Assembly (NCBI GenBank): GCA_021083345.1
Contig: JAJGRE010000003.1
Location: forward strand, 1 to 64,000
DNA length: 64,000 bases
Source of the DNA: Calditrichales bacterium MX18-03
GTDB taxonomy: Bacteria > Bacillota > Clostridia > Lutisporales > Lutisporaceae
Reading direction: 5' to 3'
A program made the position numbers and the translations under genes. The notes beneath the pieces were generated by a model that saw nothing but the letters and a program-made list of their open reading frames with translations, was not told the origin of the DNA and ran no database searches. Below, piece by piece: positions 8,308 through 16,382 of the stretch. The first letter of the stretch is position 1, and each line of letters opens with the position of its first letter.

Positions 8308-9414
8308 GTGAACGTGCTTATATTTTCAGTCTCCATCGGTAACGGACATGACCAGGTCGCTCAAACCATGAGAAATGAGTTGATCCATACCCATAACCAT
8401 TCCAGAGTCAAGATCATCAATACGATCAACTTTATTAGCCCTATATTGGACAAGGTTATCCTGGACAGCTATCTCAACATCCTGAAGTTCTATCCAAAAG
8501 CTTGGGGGAAGCTTTATGAGAAAACCAACAAGGTCCATCCCATCATTGACATCAATGATATTACCAACCGCTTGATGACCAGCAAGCTGAAGCAGTCCAT
8601 CAATAATTACGACCCGGATGTGATCATCTGCACCCACAGCTTCCCGGCTTCCATCCTTTCTAACCTGAAGCAGAAAAAGCGGATCGATTACCCCTTTATT
8701 TCCGTCATTACCGACTTTAATATTCACTCCTCCTGGATCAATGACGGTACCGACCGATACATCATTCCCCATGAAAACCTCAGCTATATCATGGAAAGCT
8801 ACGGTGTTGAGAAGGAACAGATCCTGCCCTTCGGCATCCCTATCAAGCGGGAGTTCACAACTTTCTGCGACCGTAAGGAAATAGCCGACAGATTGGGACT
8901 AGAAAACAAGCGTACTGTGTTGGTTATGGGTGGCGGCCTGGGTCTGGGGCAAATCAACCATATCGTTAAAACGCTGGATGCCGGAATGAAGGATGTCCAA
9001 ATCATCGCCGTAGCAGGCAGGAACCAGCGGCTGGAAAACAAGCTGAAGAACCTCACCACCAGCAATAAACTTGTGGTATACGGCTTTGTTACCAATATCC
9101 ATGAGCTGATGGAAATATCGGACTGCATCGTTACAAAGCCGGGCGGCGTTACGACAGCTGAGATCCTCAGCAAACAGAAACCACTTGTCATCTTCTCACC
9201 GCTGCCAGGCCAAGAAAACGAAAATGCGGAGTTCCTCCTGAATGCCGGTGCTGCAGTAGCTACCTCCGATGTGAATAAAATACCGATTCTGATCAATCAG
9301 ATTTTTAACTTCGAAATCAGGATGAGATGTCTGCACGACATGGCAGGCATGCTGAAGAAACCGGACTCTGCACAGGCTGCTGTCCGCTATCTCCTGAACC
9401 GGTATGGAAAATAA
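8308..9414 (+). CDS. MGDG synthase / UgtP-family glycosyltransferase
   Basis: GT28-like glycosyltransferase of 368 residues that probably transfers a sugar from a UDP-sugar to diacylglycerol at the membrane. N-terminal domain: VLIFSVSIGNGHDQVA, the SxGxGH-type loop of MGDG synthases and MurG-like enzymes. C-terminal domain: VMGGGLGLGQI and TKPGGVTTAEIL with the donor-binding glycines. The GTG at 8308 is chosen because AAAGGAG is 8 bases upstream; an upstream ATG at 8224 has no such site. It is divergent from spoIIA and its stop lies 73 bases before speE. Specific sugar and acceptor cannot be told. Confidence 0.85.
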   Translation: MNVLIFSVSIGNGHDQVAQTMRNELIHTHNHSRVKIINTINFISPILDKVILDSYLNILKFYPKAWGKLYEKTNKVHPIIDINDITNRLMTSKLKQSINNYDPDVIICTHSFPASILSNLKQKKRIDYPFISVITDFNIHSSWINDGTDRYIIPHENLSYIMESYGVEKEQILPFGIPIKREFTTFCDRKEIADRLGLENKRTVLVMGGGLGLGQINHIVKTLDAGMKDVQIIAVAGRNQRLENKLKNLTTSNKLVVYGFVTNIHELMEISDCIVTKPGGVTTAEILSKQKPLVIFSPLPGQENENAEFLLNAGAAVATSDVNKIPILINQIFNFEIRMRCLHDMAGMLKKPDSAQAAVRYLLNRYGK

Positions 9415-9487
9415 CCATAAAAATATTGCTAAACTAAATATTATATAATAAACTAAATAAGATATAACGACGAAAGGAGCGTTCGCT

Positions 9488-10318
9488 ATGGATTTATGGC
9501 TAAAAGAGCTGCAAATCGAAAATGCGGCAATGACCTATAAAGTTAAAGAAACCCTGCATACGGAAAAGACTGCTTATCAGGACCTGGCTATTGTTGATAC
9601 CTACGAGTTCGGGAGAATGCTGGTGCTGGATGGCATCGTACAGACCACCATCCGCGACGAGTTTGTCTATCATGAGATGATAACCCATATTCCGCTGAAT
9701 ACGCATAAAAACCCCAGGAAGGTACTGGTGGTAGGCGGTGGAGATGGAGGTGCCATCCGTGAGATCCTGAAGCATCCTTCGGTGGAAAAAGCAGTGCTTT
9801 GCGAAATAGATGGACGCGTTGTTGAACTGTGTAAGCAGTACATGCCGGAGATCAGCTGTGCTTTAAGCTCTCCCGGGGCTGAAGTGTTTATCGGAGACGG
9901 TATCAAATACGTGATGGAGCATAAAAATGAGTTCGATGTCATCATCGTAGACTCCACCGATCCTTTCGGAGCTGCCGAGGGACTTTTCAACATCAATTTT
10001 TACAAATCCTTGTATGACTGCTTGACGGAAGACGGCATTTTTGTCGCTCAGACAGAAACCCCTTTCTATCTGCCCCAGGTGGTAAAGAAAGTGTATCATG
10101 ACATCAAGGCTGCATTCCCCATTACAAGGATGTTTATGGCAGCCATTCCGACCTATCCTGGTTCCTACTGGAGCTTTACCATGGGCTCAAAGGTCTATGA
10201 CCCAACAACTGTCGATACCTTTACCATACCGGATATGGATACTCGGTATTACCACAAAGACCTTCACAAGGCATGCTTTGTCCTTCCTAAGTACGTAAAA
10301 GACCTGATTGAAGGATAA
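9488..10318 (+). CDS. speE: Spermidine synthase
   Basis: Cytoplasmic aminopropyltransferase of 276 residues making spermidine and methylthioadenosine from putrescine and decarboxylated SAM. Family features: short N-terminal beta domain, then a Rossmann fold with [14 protein letters not shown], the acidic residue pair in [11 protein letters not shown], and the catalytic-loop motif [16 protein letters not shown]. The length is typical. AAAGGAG lies before the ATG. A decarboxylase follows and mtnP, which removes the by-product, lies 3.6 kb further on. No SAM decarboxylase was seen in the window. Confidence 0.96.
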   Translation: MDLWLKELQIENAAMTYKVKETLHTEKTAYQDLAIVDTYEFGRMLVLDGIVQTTIRDEFVYHEMITHIPLNTHKNPRKVLVVGGGDGGAIREILKHPSVEKAVLCEIDGRVVELCKQYMPEISCALSSPGAEVFIGDGIKYVMEHKNEFDVIIVDSTDPFGAAEGLFNINFYKSLYDCLTEDGIFVAQTETPFYLPQVVKKVYHDIKAAFPITRMFMAAIPTYPGSYWSFTMGSKVYDPTTVDTFTIPDMDTRYYHKDLHKACFVLPKYVKDLIEG

Positions 10319-10365
10319 CCGAAAAAAATACATAGAAAATTAACCTTTCAAGCCCAAAAAACATA

Positions 10366-10394
10366 TTGCATTTTAACACGCTACGCCGTATAAT
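10366..10394 (+). promoter_or_regulatory. Possible promoter for a short leader or small RNA
   Basis: TATAAT at 10389-10394 is preceded, after 17 bp, by a weak -35 (TTGCAT, 10366-10371). Transcription would start near 10402-10411 and run only about 70 bases before the terminator at 10438-10477. Confidence 0.4.
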
Positions 10395-10437
10395 TTATTT
10401 GGCATAAAAAAAGAGAGCTTGTTAAATCGATCTGCAA

Positions 10438-10477
10438 AAGCCAGAACCTGATGCATCGAGGTTCCAGGCTTTTTTTA
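10438..10477 (+). terminator. Rho-independent terminator upstream of the decarboxylase gene
   Basis: AAGCC-A-GAACCT pairs with AGGTTC-CA-GGCTT (10438-10449 with 10459-10471) and is followed by seven T residues. It lies 119 bases after the speE stop and 90 bases before the next start codon. It could end speE transcription, act as an attenuator for the decarboxylase gene, or end a small RNA. Confidence 0.75.
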
Positions 10478-10567
10478 TTCAATGCAAACGCAATGAGCGA
10501 AGCATAATATCAGAAAAAGAATGAACCATATTAAATGAATGGTTTAACTTGAAAGGAAGGTGCATAA

Positions 10568-12055
10568 ATGTACAAGCTGGATCAGACACAGACACCCTTA
10601 TTTGACGCATTGATGGAATACGTCGACAACAATACAATCCCTTTTCATGTCCCCGGACATAAGAAGGGTCAAGGTATGAGCAATAAATTCAAGGAATTCA
10701 CAGGCACCAATGTCTTATCCATAGACGTAACCGTATTCAAGCAGGTTGACAGCCTGCACAAGCCTACAGGTCCAATAAAAGCCGCCCAGGAGCTGGCTGC
10801 AGATGCACATAATGCGGACAACACCTTCTTTTCAATCCATGGTACCTCCGGTGCGATACAGGCCATGATCATGAGCGTTGTGGGCCAGGGTGACAAGATC
10901 ATTATTCCCAGGAATGTGCATAAATCCATTACAGCCGGTATTATATTAAGTGGAGCCGACCCGGTTTATATGCATCCTGAAATAGACAGACGGGTAGGTG
11001 TTGCGCTGAACGTTACTCCTGAAACAGTTGAAAAAACACTGGAACAAAACAGGGATGCCAAGGCGGTGCTGATCGTCAACCCCACATACTACGGTGTCTC
11101 TACCGATATAGAAAAAATTGCTGAAATTGTCCACTCCTACGGTATTCCGCTAATTGTAGACGAAGCCCATGGCCCTCACCTGCACTTCAACAATAAGCTG
11201 CCTATCTGTGCGATGGATGCAGGTGCAGATATATGTGCCCAGAGCACCCATAAGATTGTAGGCTCCCTTACGCAGAGCTCACTCCTGCATGTAAGAAAAG
11301 GCCTGGTGGACGTCAACCGGGTTAAGACAGTCATGAGTCTGCTGCAGACCACCAGCCCCTCCTATATCCTGCTGGCATCACTGGATGTTGCCAGGCAGCA
11401 GATGGCTTTAGAGGGAAAAGAGCTGCTGGATACGACCATCGACCTGTCAAAGTATGCCCGTGAGAAGATCAATGCCATACAGGGGCTTTACTGCTTCGGT
11501 GAAGAAGTATTGGAAAAAGAAGGCGCTTATGCTTTCGATCCGACGAAGATCACCATCAACTGCAGGGATTTGGGTCTTTCCGGGTATGACCTGGAGCGTA
11601 CCCTTGCAGAGAAATATTTCATTCAGCCGGAAATGTCCGACCTTTATAATGTCCTCTGTGTATTCTCATTAGGCGACACAAGGGAAAAAGTCGACGCTTT
11701 GCTCCATGCTTTGGAGGAGATCAGTGCGGAAATGTGCTGCAAACTGATTAAGAAAACAGAGATCCTGGATGTTCCCAGCATTCCTGAGAGTGTTCTGACA
11801 CCCAGGGATGCCTTCAACAGCATGACCATCGCCGTACCCATCGAGGACAGCATTGGACTGATCAGCGCCGAATTCCTCATGGCTTATCCGCCTGGCATAC
11901 CGATTCTATGCCCCGGCGAGATTATCACCTCTGAGATCGTAAACTATGTCAAGGCATTGAAGGAAGCCAACCTTTATGTACAAGGAACGGAGGATCCGGA
12001 GGTTGCCAAGATCAAGATTGTCAGTGACCTACAGATCATGAATATAACGGCATAA
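10568..12055 (+). CDS. Orn/Lys/Arg decarboxylase (PLP fold I)
   Basis: Amino-acid decarboxylase of 495 residues, in the YaaO/SpeA-like class of Gram-positive bacteria. N-terminal motif IPFHVPGHKKGQG; cofactor site around FFSIHGTSGA and IVDEAHGPHLHF; the PLP lysine in QSTHKIVGSLTQSS. The C-terminal domain includes FLMAYPPGIPILCPGE. It would feed diamines or agmatine to speE. Lysine, ornithine and arginine cannot be told apart by eye, so no gene symbol is given. GGAAGG precedes the ATG. Confidence 0.93.
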   Translation: MYKLDQTQTPLFDALMEYVDNNTIPFHVPGHKKGQGMSNKFKEFTGTNVLSIDVTVFKQVDSLHKPTGPIKAAQELAADAHNADNTFFSIHGTSGAIQAMIMSVVGQGDKIIIPRNVHKSITAGIILSGADPVYMHPEIDRRVGVALNVTPETVEKTLEQNRDAKAVLIVNPTYYGVSTDIEKIAEIVHSYGIPLIVDEAHGPHLHFNNKLPICAMDAGADICAQSTHKIVGSLTQSSLLHVRKGLVDVNRVKTVMSLLQTTSPSYILLASLDVARQQMALEGKELLDTTIDLSKYAREKINAIQGLYCFGEEVLEKEGAYAFDPTKITINCRDLGLSGYDLERTLAEKYFIQPEMSDLYNVLCVFSLGDTREKVDALLHALEEISAEMCCKLIKKTEILDVPSIPESVLTPRDAFNSMTIAVPIEDSIGLISAEFLMAYPPGIPILCPGEIITSEIVNYVKALKEANLYVQGTEDPEVAKIKIVSDLQIMNITA

Positions 12056-12059
12056 CTCA

Positions 12060-12084
12060 AAAACCAGCTTGCGCTGGTTTTTTT
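12060..12084 (+). terminator. Terminator of the decarboxylase gene
   Basis: AACCAGC (12062-12068), loop TTGC, GCTGGTT (12073-12079), then a run of T. It lies directly after the stop codon. Confidence 0.85.
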
Positions 12085-12100
12085 CGTAGGCATAAAGCCA

Positions 12101-12129
12101 TTGTAACTGCCTGGCTGCTAGTATATAAT
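12101..12129 (+). promoter_or_regulatory. Sigma-A-type promoter of ansA
   Basis: TTGTAA (12101-12106), 17-bp spacer, TATAAT (12124-12129), about 79 bases before the ansA start. Confidence 0.65.
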
Positions 12130-12207
12130 AGTGATGAAATACAAACAATCTGTCCTGTATCATTATAGCAAACATTTTCTAAGTTTCTTCGTTTTAGGGG
12201 GAGTAAA

Positions 12208-13191
12208 ATGAAAAAAATCATCATTATCTTTACAGGCGGCACCATCGCGATGGTTAGGGACGAAAAGACCAAGGCCAATGTGCCGGCCATGACCGGCGAA
12301 GAGATTCTTAAAATGACGCCGGGCATCGGCTGTATTGCCGATATCCACTTCCATAACTTCAGCATGATACCGGGGCCGCATATGACGCCTGAGCTGATGT
12401 TTGAGCTGTCTAAGCTCGTAAAGCATAAATTGGACAACGAGGGCTTCGACGGTGCCGTCATAACCCATGGAACCGATTCATTGGAAGAGACCGCCTATAT
12501 GGTGGATCTGACATCCAACTCTGAGAAGCCCATTATATTCGTAGGGGCTATGAAGAGCAGCTCCGAGCTTGGTTGGGACGGACCTGTGAACCTTATTTCT
12601 GCGGTATATGCAGCGGTTTCCAGCGAAGCCTATAACAGAGGCGTGCTGGTTGTCATGAATAATGAGATACATTCTGCTGCCCAGGTGACAAAGACCAACA
12701 CCCATACACTGGATACCTTCAAGAGCCCTGACTTCGGACCCATCGGCTTCATTGACAACGATAAAGCGTATTTCTATCACAGCTATACGAAATGGCAGTT
12801 CATCACCTCAGAAAAGATCGACAGCAAGGTGGCTTTGATCAAAACCGCCTGCGGTATGGATGACCTGCTGATCCGCTATTGCGTCGACACCGGCGCTCAC
12901 GGTCTTGTCATTGAAGGTATGGGCCGCGGAAACATACCGCCTACGATGGTATCCGGTATCGACTACGCTTTACAAAAAGGCTTGCCGGTGGTGCTGGTAT
13001 CCAGATGCCACAACGGAAAGGTGTTGGATAGCTACGGCTATCCCGGCGCTGGAAAGGAGCTGACCAGCAAGGGCGTCATTCTGGGTGACAACCTGAACGG
13101 TCAAAAAGCTCGGATCAAGCTGATGGCGGCATTAGGCCTTACCAATGACGTAAAAGCCATCAAGGATATTTTTGAAAAGAATTACTATTAA
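12208..13191 (+). CDS. ansA: L-asparaginase (type I, cytoplasmic)
   Basis: Asparaginase of 327 residues converting asparagine to aspartate and ammonia. The first catalytic threonine lies in IIFTGGTIAM, the second with its Asp in ITHGTDSLEETAY, and the lysine in FVGAMKSS. There is no signal peptide, so the cytoplasmic type I class is favoured. GGGGGAG lies before the ATG. The gene has its own promoter and ends in an unusual repeated terminator array shared with convergent tmk. Confidence 0.94.
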   Translation: MKKIIIIFTGGTIAMVRDEKTKANVPAMTGEEILKMTPGIGCIADIHFHNFSMIPGPHMTPELMFELSKLVKHKLDNEGFDGAVITHGTDSLEETAYMVDLTSNSEKPIIFVGAMKSSSELGWDGPVNLISAVYAAVSSEAYNRGVLVVMNNEIHSAAQVTKTNTHTLDTFKSPDFGPIGFIDNDKAYFYHSYTKWQFITSEKIDSKVALIKTACGMDDLLIRYCVDTGAHGLVIEGMGRGNIPPTMVSGIDYALQKGLPVVLVSRCHNGKVLDSYGYPGAGKELTSKGVILGDNLNGQKARIKLMAALGLTNDVKAIKDIFEKNYY

Positions 13192-13192
13192 T

Positions 13193-13306
13193 AAAACCGG
13201 CACTTCGTCTGAAGTGCCGGTTTTATCCACTTCGTCTGAAGTGCCGGTTTTATCCACTTCGTCTAAAGTGCCGGTTTTATCCACTTCGTCTAAAGTGCCG
13301 GTTTTG
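13193..13306. repeat. Fourfold 27-bp tandem repeat of a terminator half
   Basis: The ansA terminator is a 14-bp perfect stem (AAAACCGGCACTTC with GAAGTGCCGGTTTT, loop GTCT, 13193-13224). Its second half is repeated as a 27-bp unit (CACTTCGTCTGAAGTGCCGG plus TTTTATC) at 13201, 13228, 13255 and 13282. Units 1 and 2 have GTCTGAAG; units 3 and 4 have GTCTAAAG. The last unit runs into TTTTGTTTC next to the tmk stop. Because ansA and tmk converge, the array can terminate both strands. Confidence 0.95.
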
Positions 13307-13308
13307 TT

Positions 13309-13920
13309 TCAACAGCTGACATACTTTTTCAATACTCCGGAGAACTGCTCCCATAACTCACGGTGCACTTCCGGAATGGTTTTTGAAGCATCTACCACCA
13401 GCCAATGCTGCTCTTCAGCCAACTGCAGGTATGCTGCTCTCACTGCATCCAGAAAATCATACCTTTTTTCGTATATATCCCGTGTCTCCTCGCTCTTCCT
13501 CTGACGTGAGACAGCACTGCTGATATCCAGCAGCACGACGATTTCCGGCTGGGGCAGCTTGCTTTCAACGATGGAAGCCCACTTCCCATCTATGCCGTTG
13601 ACCAGTCCATAGGCCAAACCGGAGGGAATATATCGGTCAATGATGACGAAGTCCTTCTCTTCCAGCATCGTGTTGATTTCTTCCAGTTTCTCATACCGGT
13701 TCGCTGCATACAGCATTTGCCGTACAATGGACGAGTAGGTCTTTTCTCCATCCAGAAAAGCCCGGAGTTCTTTTCCGATGGCGGTATCATAATCCGGAAA
13801 ATACAGGTGCCCTACCGAATAGCCCAGATCCTTCAGACGACCAGTCAATAGCCTGGACTGTGTTTCTTTCCCGGATTGGTCAATTCCCTCAAATGTTATG
13901 ATCCTTCCTTTTCTTTTCAA
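13309..13920 (-). CDS. tmk: Thymidylate kinase (dTMP kinase)
   Basis: dTMP kinase of 203 residues, needed for dTTP synthesis. P-loop FEGIDQSGKET near the N-terminus, DR(Y/H) motif in VIIDRYIPSGLAYG, and a lid region with RQRKSEETRDIYEKR. The start is TTG at 13920, with GGGGGAACC upstream; no ATG is available nearby. It is convergent with ansA, and its stop lies just past the repeat array. mtnP is upstream on the same strand 40 bases away. Confidence 0.92.
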   Translation of the reverse strand: MKRKGRIITFEGIDQSGKETQSRLLTGRLKDLGYSVGHLYFPDYDTAIGKELRAFLDGEKTYSSIVRQMLYAANRYEKLEEINTMLEEKDFVIIDRYIPSGLAYGLVNGIDGKWASIVESKLPQPEIVVLLDISSAVSRQRKSEETRDIYEKRYDFLDAVRAAYLQLAEEQHWLVVDASKTIPEVHRELWEQFSGVLKKYVSC

Positions 13921-13960
13921 TTAGGTTCCCCCTCTTTTGTCAGTAAGCGCATCGCTCTGT

Positions 13961-14710
13961 TTAAAGCAATTCAATCATCTTGTAGATGACCTTCTTCACC
14001 TTGTCATTATTCTCATTGAAGACTCTATAGACCTCTTCTTCCGTTACCGGCTTAATCTCGTCATGACCTTCCAGACCGGCATCATAATCGGTAATGAGAG
14101 CAATATTGACGTAGGGGATCTCCAATTCTTTGGCCAGCATGCACTCGGGGTACTGCGTCATGTTGATGACCTCCCAGCCCATGCTGCCGAACCATTTGCT
14201 TTCCGCCTTGGTAGAGAATCTAGGTCCCTGGATGACGACCACAGTCCCTTTTTTATGTACATTAACGCCTTGCTCCCGACATACTTTTACCGCCAGTGCC
14301 CTCAGCTTTTCGTCGTAAGGCTCAGCCGGGCTGATATGCTTGGTGACCGGACCTTCAAAATAAGTATCCTTTCTGCCCCAGGTCCTGTCCACAAACTGGT
14401 CGCATACGACGAACTCCCCCGGCTTGATATACGCTTGAAGGCTGCCTGAGGCAGTGGGTGCGATAATAGCTTTGACTCCAAGCATTTTCATGGCATATAC
14501 ATTGGCTCTGTATGGAATCATATGCGGCGGAAACTCATGCTTCTTCCCATGTCTCGGGAGGAAAGCCACCGTCTTGCTGCCGATCTTCGCCAAAGCGATT
14601 TTTTCACTGGTGCTGCCGTAAGGTGTCTCTATCTGAACCTCTTCTACCTGATCCAAAAAGGAATAAAAGCCCGAACCGCCAAACACACCGATATCTGCTT
14701 TATAATCCAT
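13961..14710 (-). CDS. mtnP: S-methyl-5'-thioadenosine phosphorylase
   Basis: MTA phosphorylase of the PNP/MTAP family (249 residues), splitting MTA into adenine and methylthioribose-1-phosphate. Motifs: GVFGGSGFYSFL phosphate-binding loop, LPRHGKKHEFPPHMIPYRAN, IQGPRFSTKAES, and NMTQYPECMLAKEL with the nucleoside-binding Met and Glu region. The ATG at 14710 has AGGAGGT upstream; residues further upstream are not expected. It fits functionally with speE, which makes MTA. Confidence 0.94.
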   Translation of the reverse strand: MDYKADIGVFGGSGFYSFLDQVEEVQIETPYGSTSEKIALAKIGSKTVAFLPRHGKKHEFPPHMIPYRANVYAMKMLGVKAIIAPTASGSLQAYIKPGEFVVCDQFVDRTWGRKDTYFEGPVTKHISPAEPYDEKLRALAVKVCREQGVNVHKKGTVVVIQGPRFSTKAESKWFGSMGWEVINMTQYPECMLAKELEIPYVNIALITDYDAGLEGHDEIKPVTEEEVYRVFNENNDKVKKVIYKMIELL

Positions 14711-14767
14711 ATTTACTACCTCCTTCAAGCTTTTCATGCTAACAATATATTACTATATAATAAGAAA

Positions 14768-14792
14768 GGCTGCAAGCACAATGCTTGCAGCC
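14768..14792 (-). terminator. Terminator of the L25/Ctc gene
   Basis: On the minus strand, GGCTGCAAGCA/TGCTTGCAGCC with a 3-base loop is followed by TTTCTTATT. It starts two bases after the L25 stop codon. Confidence 0.85.
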
Positions 14793-14793
14793 C

Positions 14794-15429
14794 TTAGCTC
14801 TTAATATGCCCTTTTTCCTTCCCGTCATCGCCCACCAGCTCCGGCTCTGTCCTGTCAAAGACAAGATCAACCGGCTCCTCCTTAAAGGCCTTGATGGAAA
14901 AAATGACTTCTGAACCGTCATTAATGATGGAGAGCTCCTTGGATATTTCGATGTCAGCCACCCTCAGAACATCTCCGGCCTTATACTTAGATGCATCAAT
15001 GGTTAAGTTGGCGGGTATCTTCTCCACTTCTCCCTCCACTTCAACCTGCAGCATCTGCTTGTGGATGACCCAACCGTTCTTCTCCACTCTTTCTCCATTA
15101 ACCAATACGATGGGCAGTTCGGCATGGATCACCTCATGCAGCGACACCGGTTGGAAGTCAACATGTACCAGTTTCTTATGCACCGGATCCCGCTGAACCT
15201 CCTTGATGACGGCAGGTATTTCTGAACCATCGATACGCAGCTTCACCACTACGTTTTCCCCGTTTTTCTCAATCATACTGCTGATTTCCTTGGCATCAAT
15301 CTTGAGCAGCCTGCCTTTTTTGTCCTTTTCGTATAGAACAGCGGGTATCATGCTCTCTTTCCTCAGCTTCCGCGCCTGCTTGTTGCCGGATTGAGTCCGT
15401 ATATCTGCAGCCAAATCAACTTTCTTCAT
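14794..15429 (-). CDS. rplY: 50S ribosomal protein L25, Ctc form
   Basis: Two-domain L25 (TL5/Ctc) protein of 211 residues that binds 5S rRNA. The N-terminal L25 domain (about 1-92) has GNKQARKLRKES and IPAVLYE; the C-terminal beta domain (about 95-185) has VHVDFQPVSL and IPANLTID. The acidic tail ends in GDDGKEKGHIKS. The ATG at 15429 follows TGGAGG. In B. subtilis ctc is a sigma-B general-stress gene; a sigma-B/F-like promoter is also present here. It is a single-gene unit with its own terminator. Confidence 0.93.
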   Translation of the reverse strand: MKKVDLAADIRTQSGNKQARKLRKESMIPAVLYEKDKKGRLLKIDAKEISSMIEKNGENVVVKLRIDGSEIPAVIKEVQRDPVHKKLVHVDFQPVSLHEVIHAELPIVLVNGERVEKNGWVIHKQMLQVEVEGEVEKIPANLTIDASKYKAGDVLRVADIEISKELSIINDGSEVIFSIKAFKEEPVDLVFDRTEPELVGDDGKEKGHIKS

Positions 15430-15464
15430 AAAAAACCTCCATAAATGTATTTCATCTATGGAGT

Positions 15465-15490
15465 ATACCCACATTTGCATGGGATTAAAC
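15465..15490 (-). promoter_or_regulatory. Sigma-B/sigma-F-type promoter of the L25/Ctc gene
   Basis: On the minus strand GTTTAA (15485-15490), 14-bp spacer and GGGTAT (15465-15470) match the B. subtilis sigma-B consensus in both boxes. The same bases also fit sigma-F (GYWTA, about 15 bp, GGNNANANT). It lies 36 bases before the start codon. Confidence 0.6.
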
Positions 15491-15534
15491 ATCTATCAAC
15501 CTTTTGATGCAGATATTTCCTTATGTGCTCGGTT

Positions 15535-16074
15535 TTAACGGGGCTTGCAGATGATTTCCTCGATTCTCGTGCTGAAAACATCCTTGGCATGGGCAGGCTT
15601 CAGGATGACTGCCGTATCGGCACCCCTGCCCGATCCGCCGATGGCTATGATTCGGCCTCCATGAGGCACCAAACCTGCATCCACTGCCATGACTGAGACC
15701 TCCACGCAGACTTTCACACCCTGTCCGAAAAAGCGCAAGGTGTTGGACATGATTTCTGCGGGATAGATGCCACCGAATTTGCTGCTGCAGGCTCTTTCTA
15801 CACCGGAAAGGACATGGGTGGCGGTTAGTACCTTCATGCCTTTATCCAGCAGCGCAGTCCTCGTTTCCTCCGGCATTTCGTTTTCACCCGGATTTTTAAA
15901 GCCATAGGCATGGGTCACACAGACAACGTTAAGACCGCAATCCTGAAGTAGAACGGCAGTCTCACCGGTGTTGGACGCAACAACGATATCCTTGATATTC
16001 TGTTCCTTTGCCGCTTTTAATGCCAGCTGGATCGTGTTTGCCGTATGTTCTCTTCCTTCACTCTCCCAATACAT
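15535..16074 (-). CDS. Free-standing pyruvate kinase C-terminal-domain protein
   Basis: Protein of 179 residues that matches only the C-terminal (alpha/beta, allosteric) domain of pyruvate kinase. It shows IVVASNTGETA, VCVTHAYGFKNPGENEMPEE and GGRIIAIGGSGRGADTAVIL. The barrel and active site are absent, so it cannot be a pyruvate kinase. Such single-domain proteins occur in archaea and clostridia without a proven role. GGAGG precedes the ATG. It is the last gene of an apparent four-gene unit starting with the molybdopterin oxidoreductase. Confidence 0.8.
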   Translation of the reverse strand: MYWESEGREHTANTIQLALKAAKEQNIKDIVVASNTGETAVLLQDCGLNVVCVTHAYGFKNPGENEMPEETRTALLDKGMKVLTATHVLSGVERACSSKFGGIYPAEIMSNTLRFFGQGVKVCVEVSVMAVDAGLVPHGGRIIAIGGSGRGADTAVILKPAHAKDVFSTRIEEIICKPR

Positions 16075-16107
16075 AAGACGACTTCCTCCATTTTCTGCAT
16101 TTTGCTC

Positions 16108-16362
16108 TTAAACATACTCAAGGAACCGGGTTCCCAAGTACCGCTTGATCAGCTCGGGGTCGCTTTCCCAATCGATATGGATGGATTCCCGTTCTGAATC
16201 TTCAAAGATGACTTCCACAGTCGCTTCTCCCTTCAGGAACTGCTCTGCTACCGTCTTTTCATCCACTTCCCTGATTTTGATGTTCTTTTTGACCTTCTCT
16301 TTCTTCTGAAACTCCCTGGCAAAAAAACTGCCGGAAATCCTGATTACTTTTACGTACTTCAT
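16108..16362 (-). CDS. Conserved-looking small protein of unknown function
   Basis: Unrecognised protein of 84 residues, strongly charged and soluble, with no motif I can name. GGGAGGT lies before the ATG at 16362. It starts 20 bases after the helicase stop and ends 33 bases before the pyruvate-kinase-like gene, so it is probably cotranscribed with both. Confidence 0.6.
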   Translation of the reverse strand: MKYVKVIRISGSFFAREFQKKEKVKKNIKIREVDEKTVAEQFLKGEATVEVIFEDSERESIHIDWESDPELIKRYLGTRFLEYV

Positions 16363-16382
16363 TCTTACCTCCCGTATATCCT

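Noticed and set aside
13193-13306. Possible CRISPR array
   Set aside because: The repeats abut directly with no unique spacers, and no cas gene is near.
13172-13504. An open frame reading through the 27-bp array as a repeated SSEVPVLST peptide
   Set aside because: The array is a terminator repeat (27 is a multiple of three, so any frame stays open); the frame then runs antisense into tmk.
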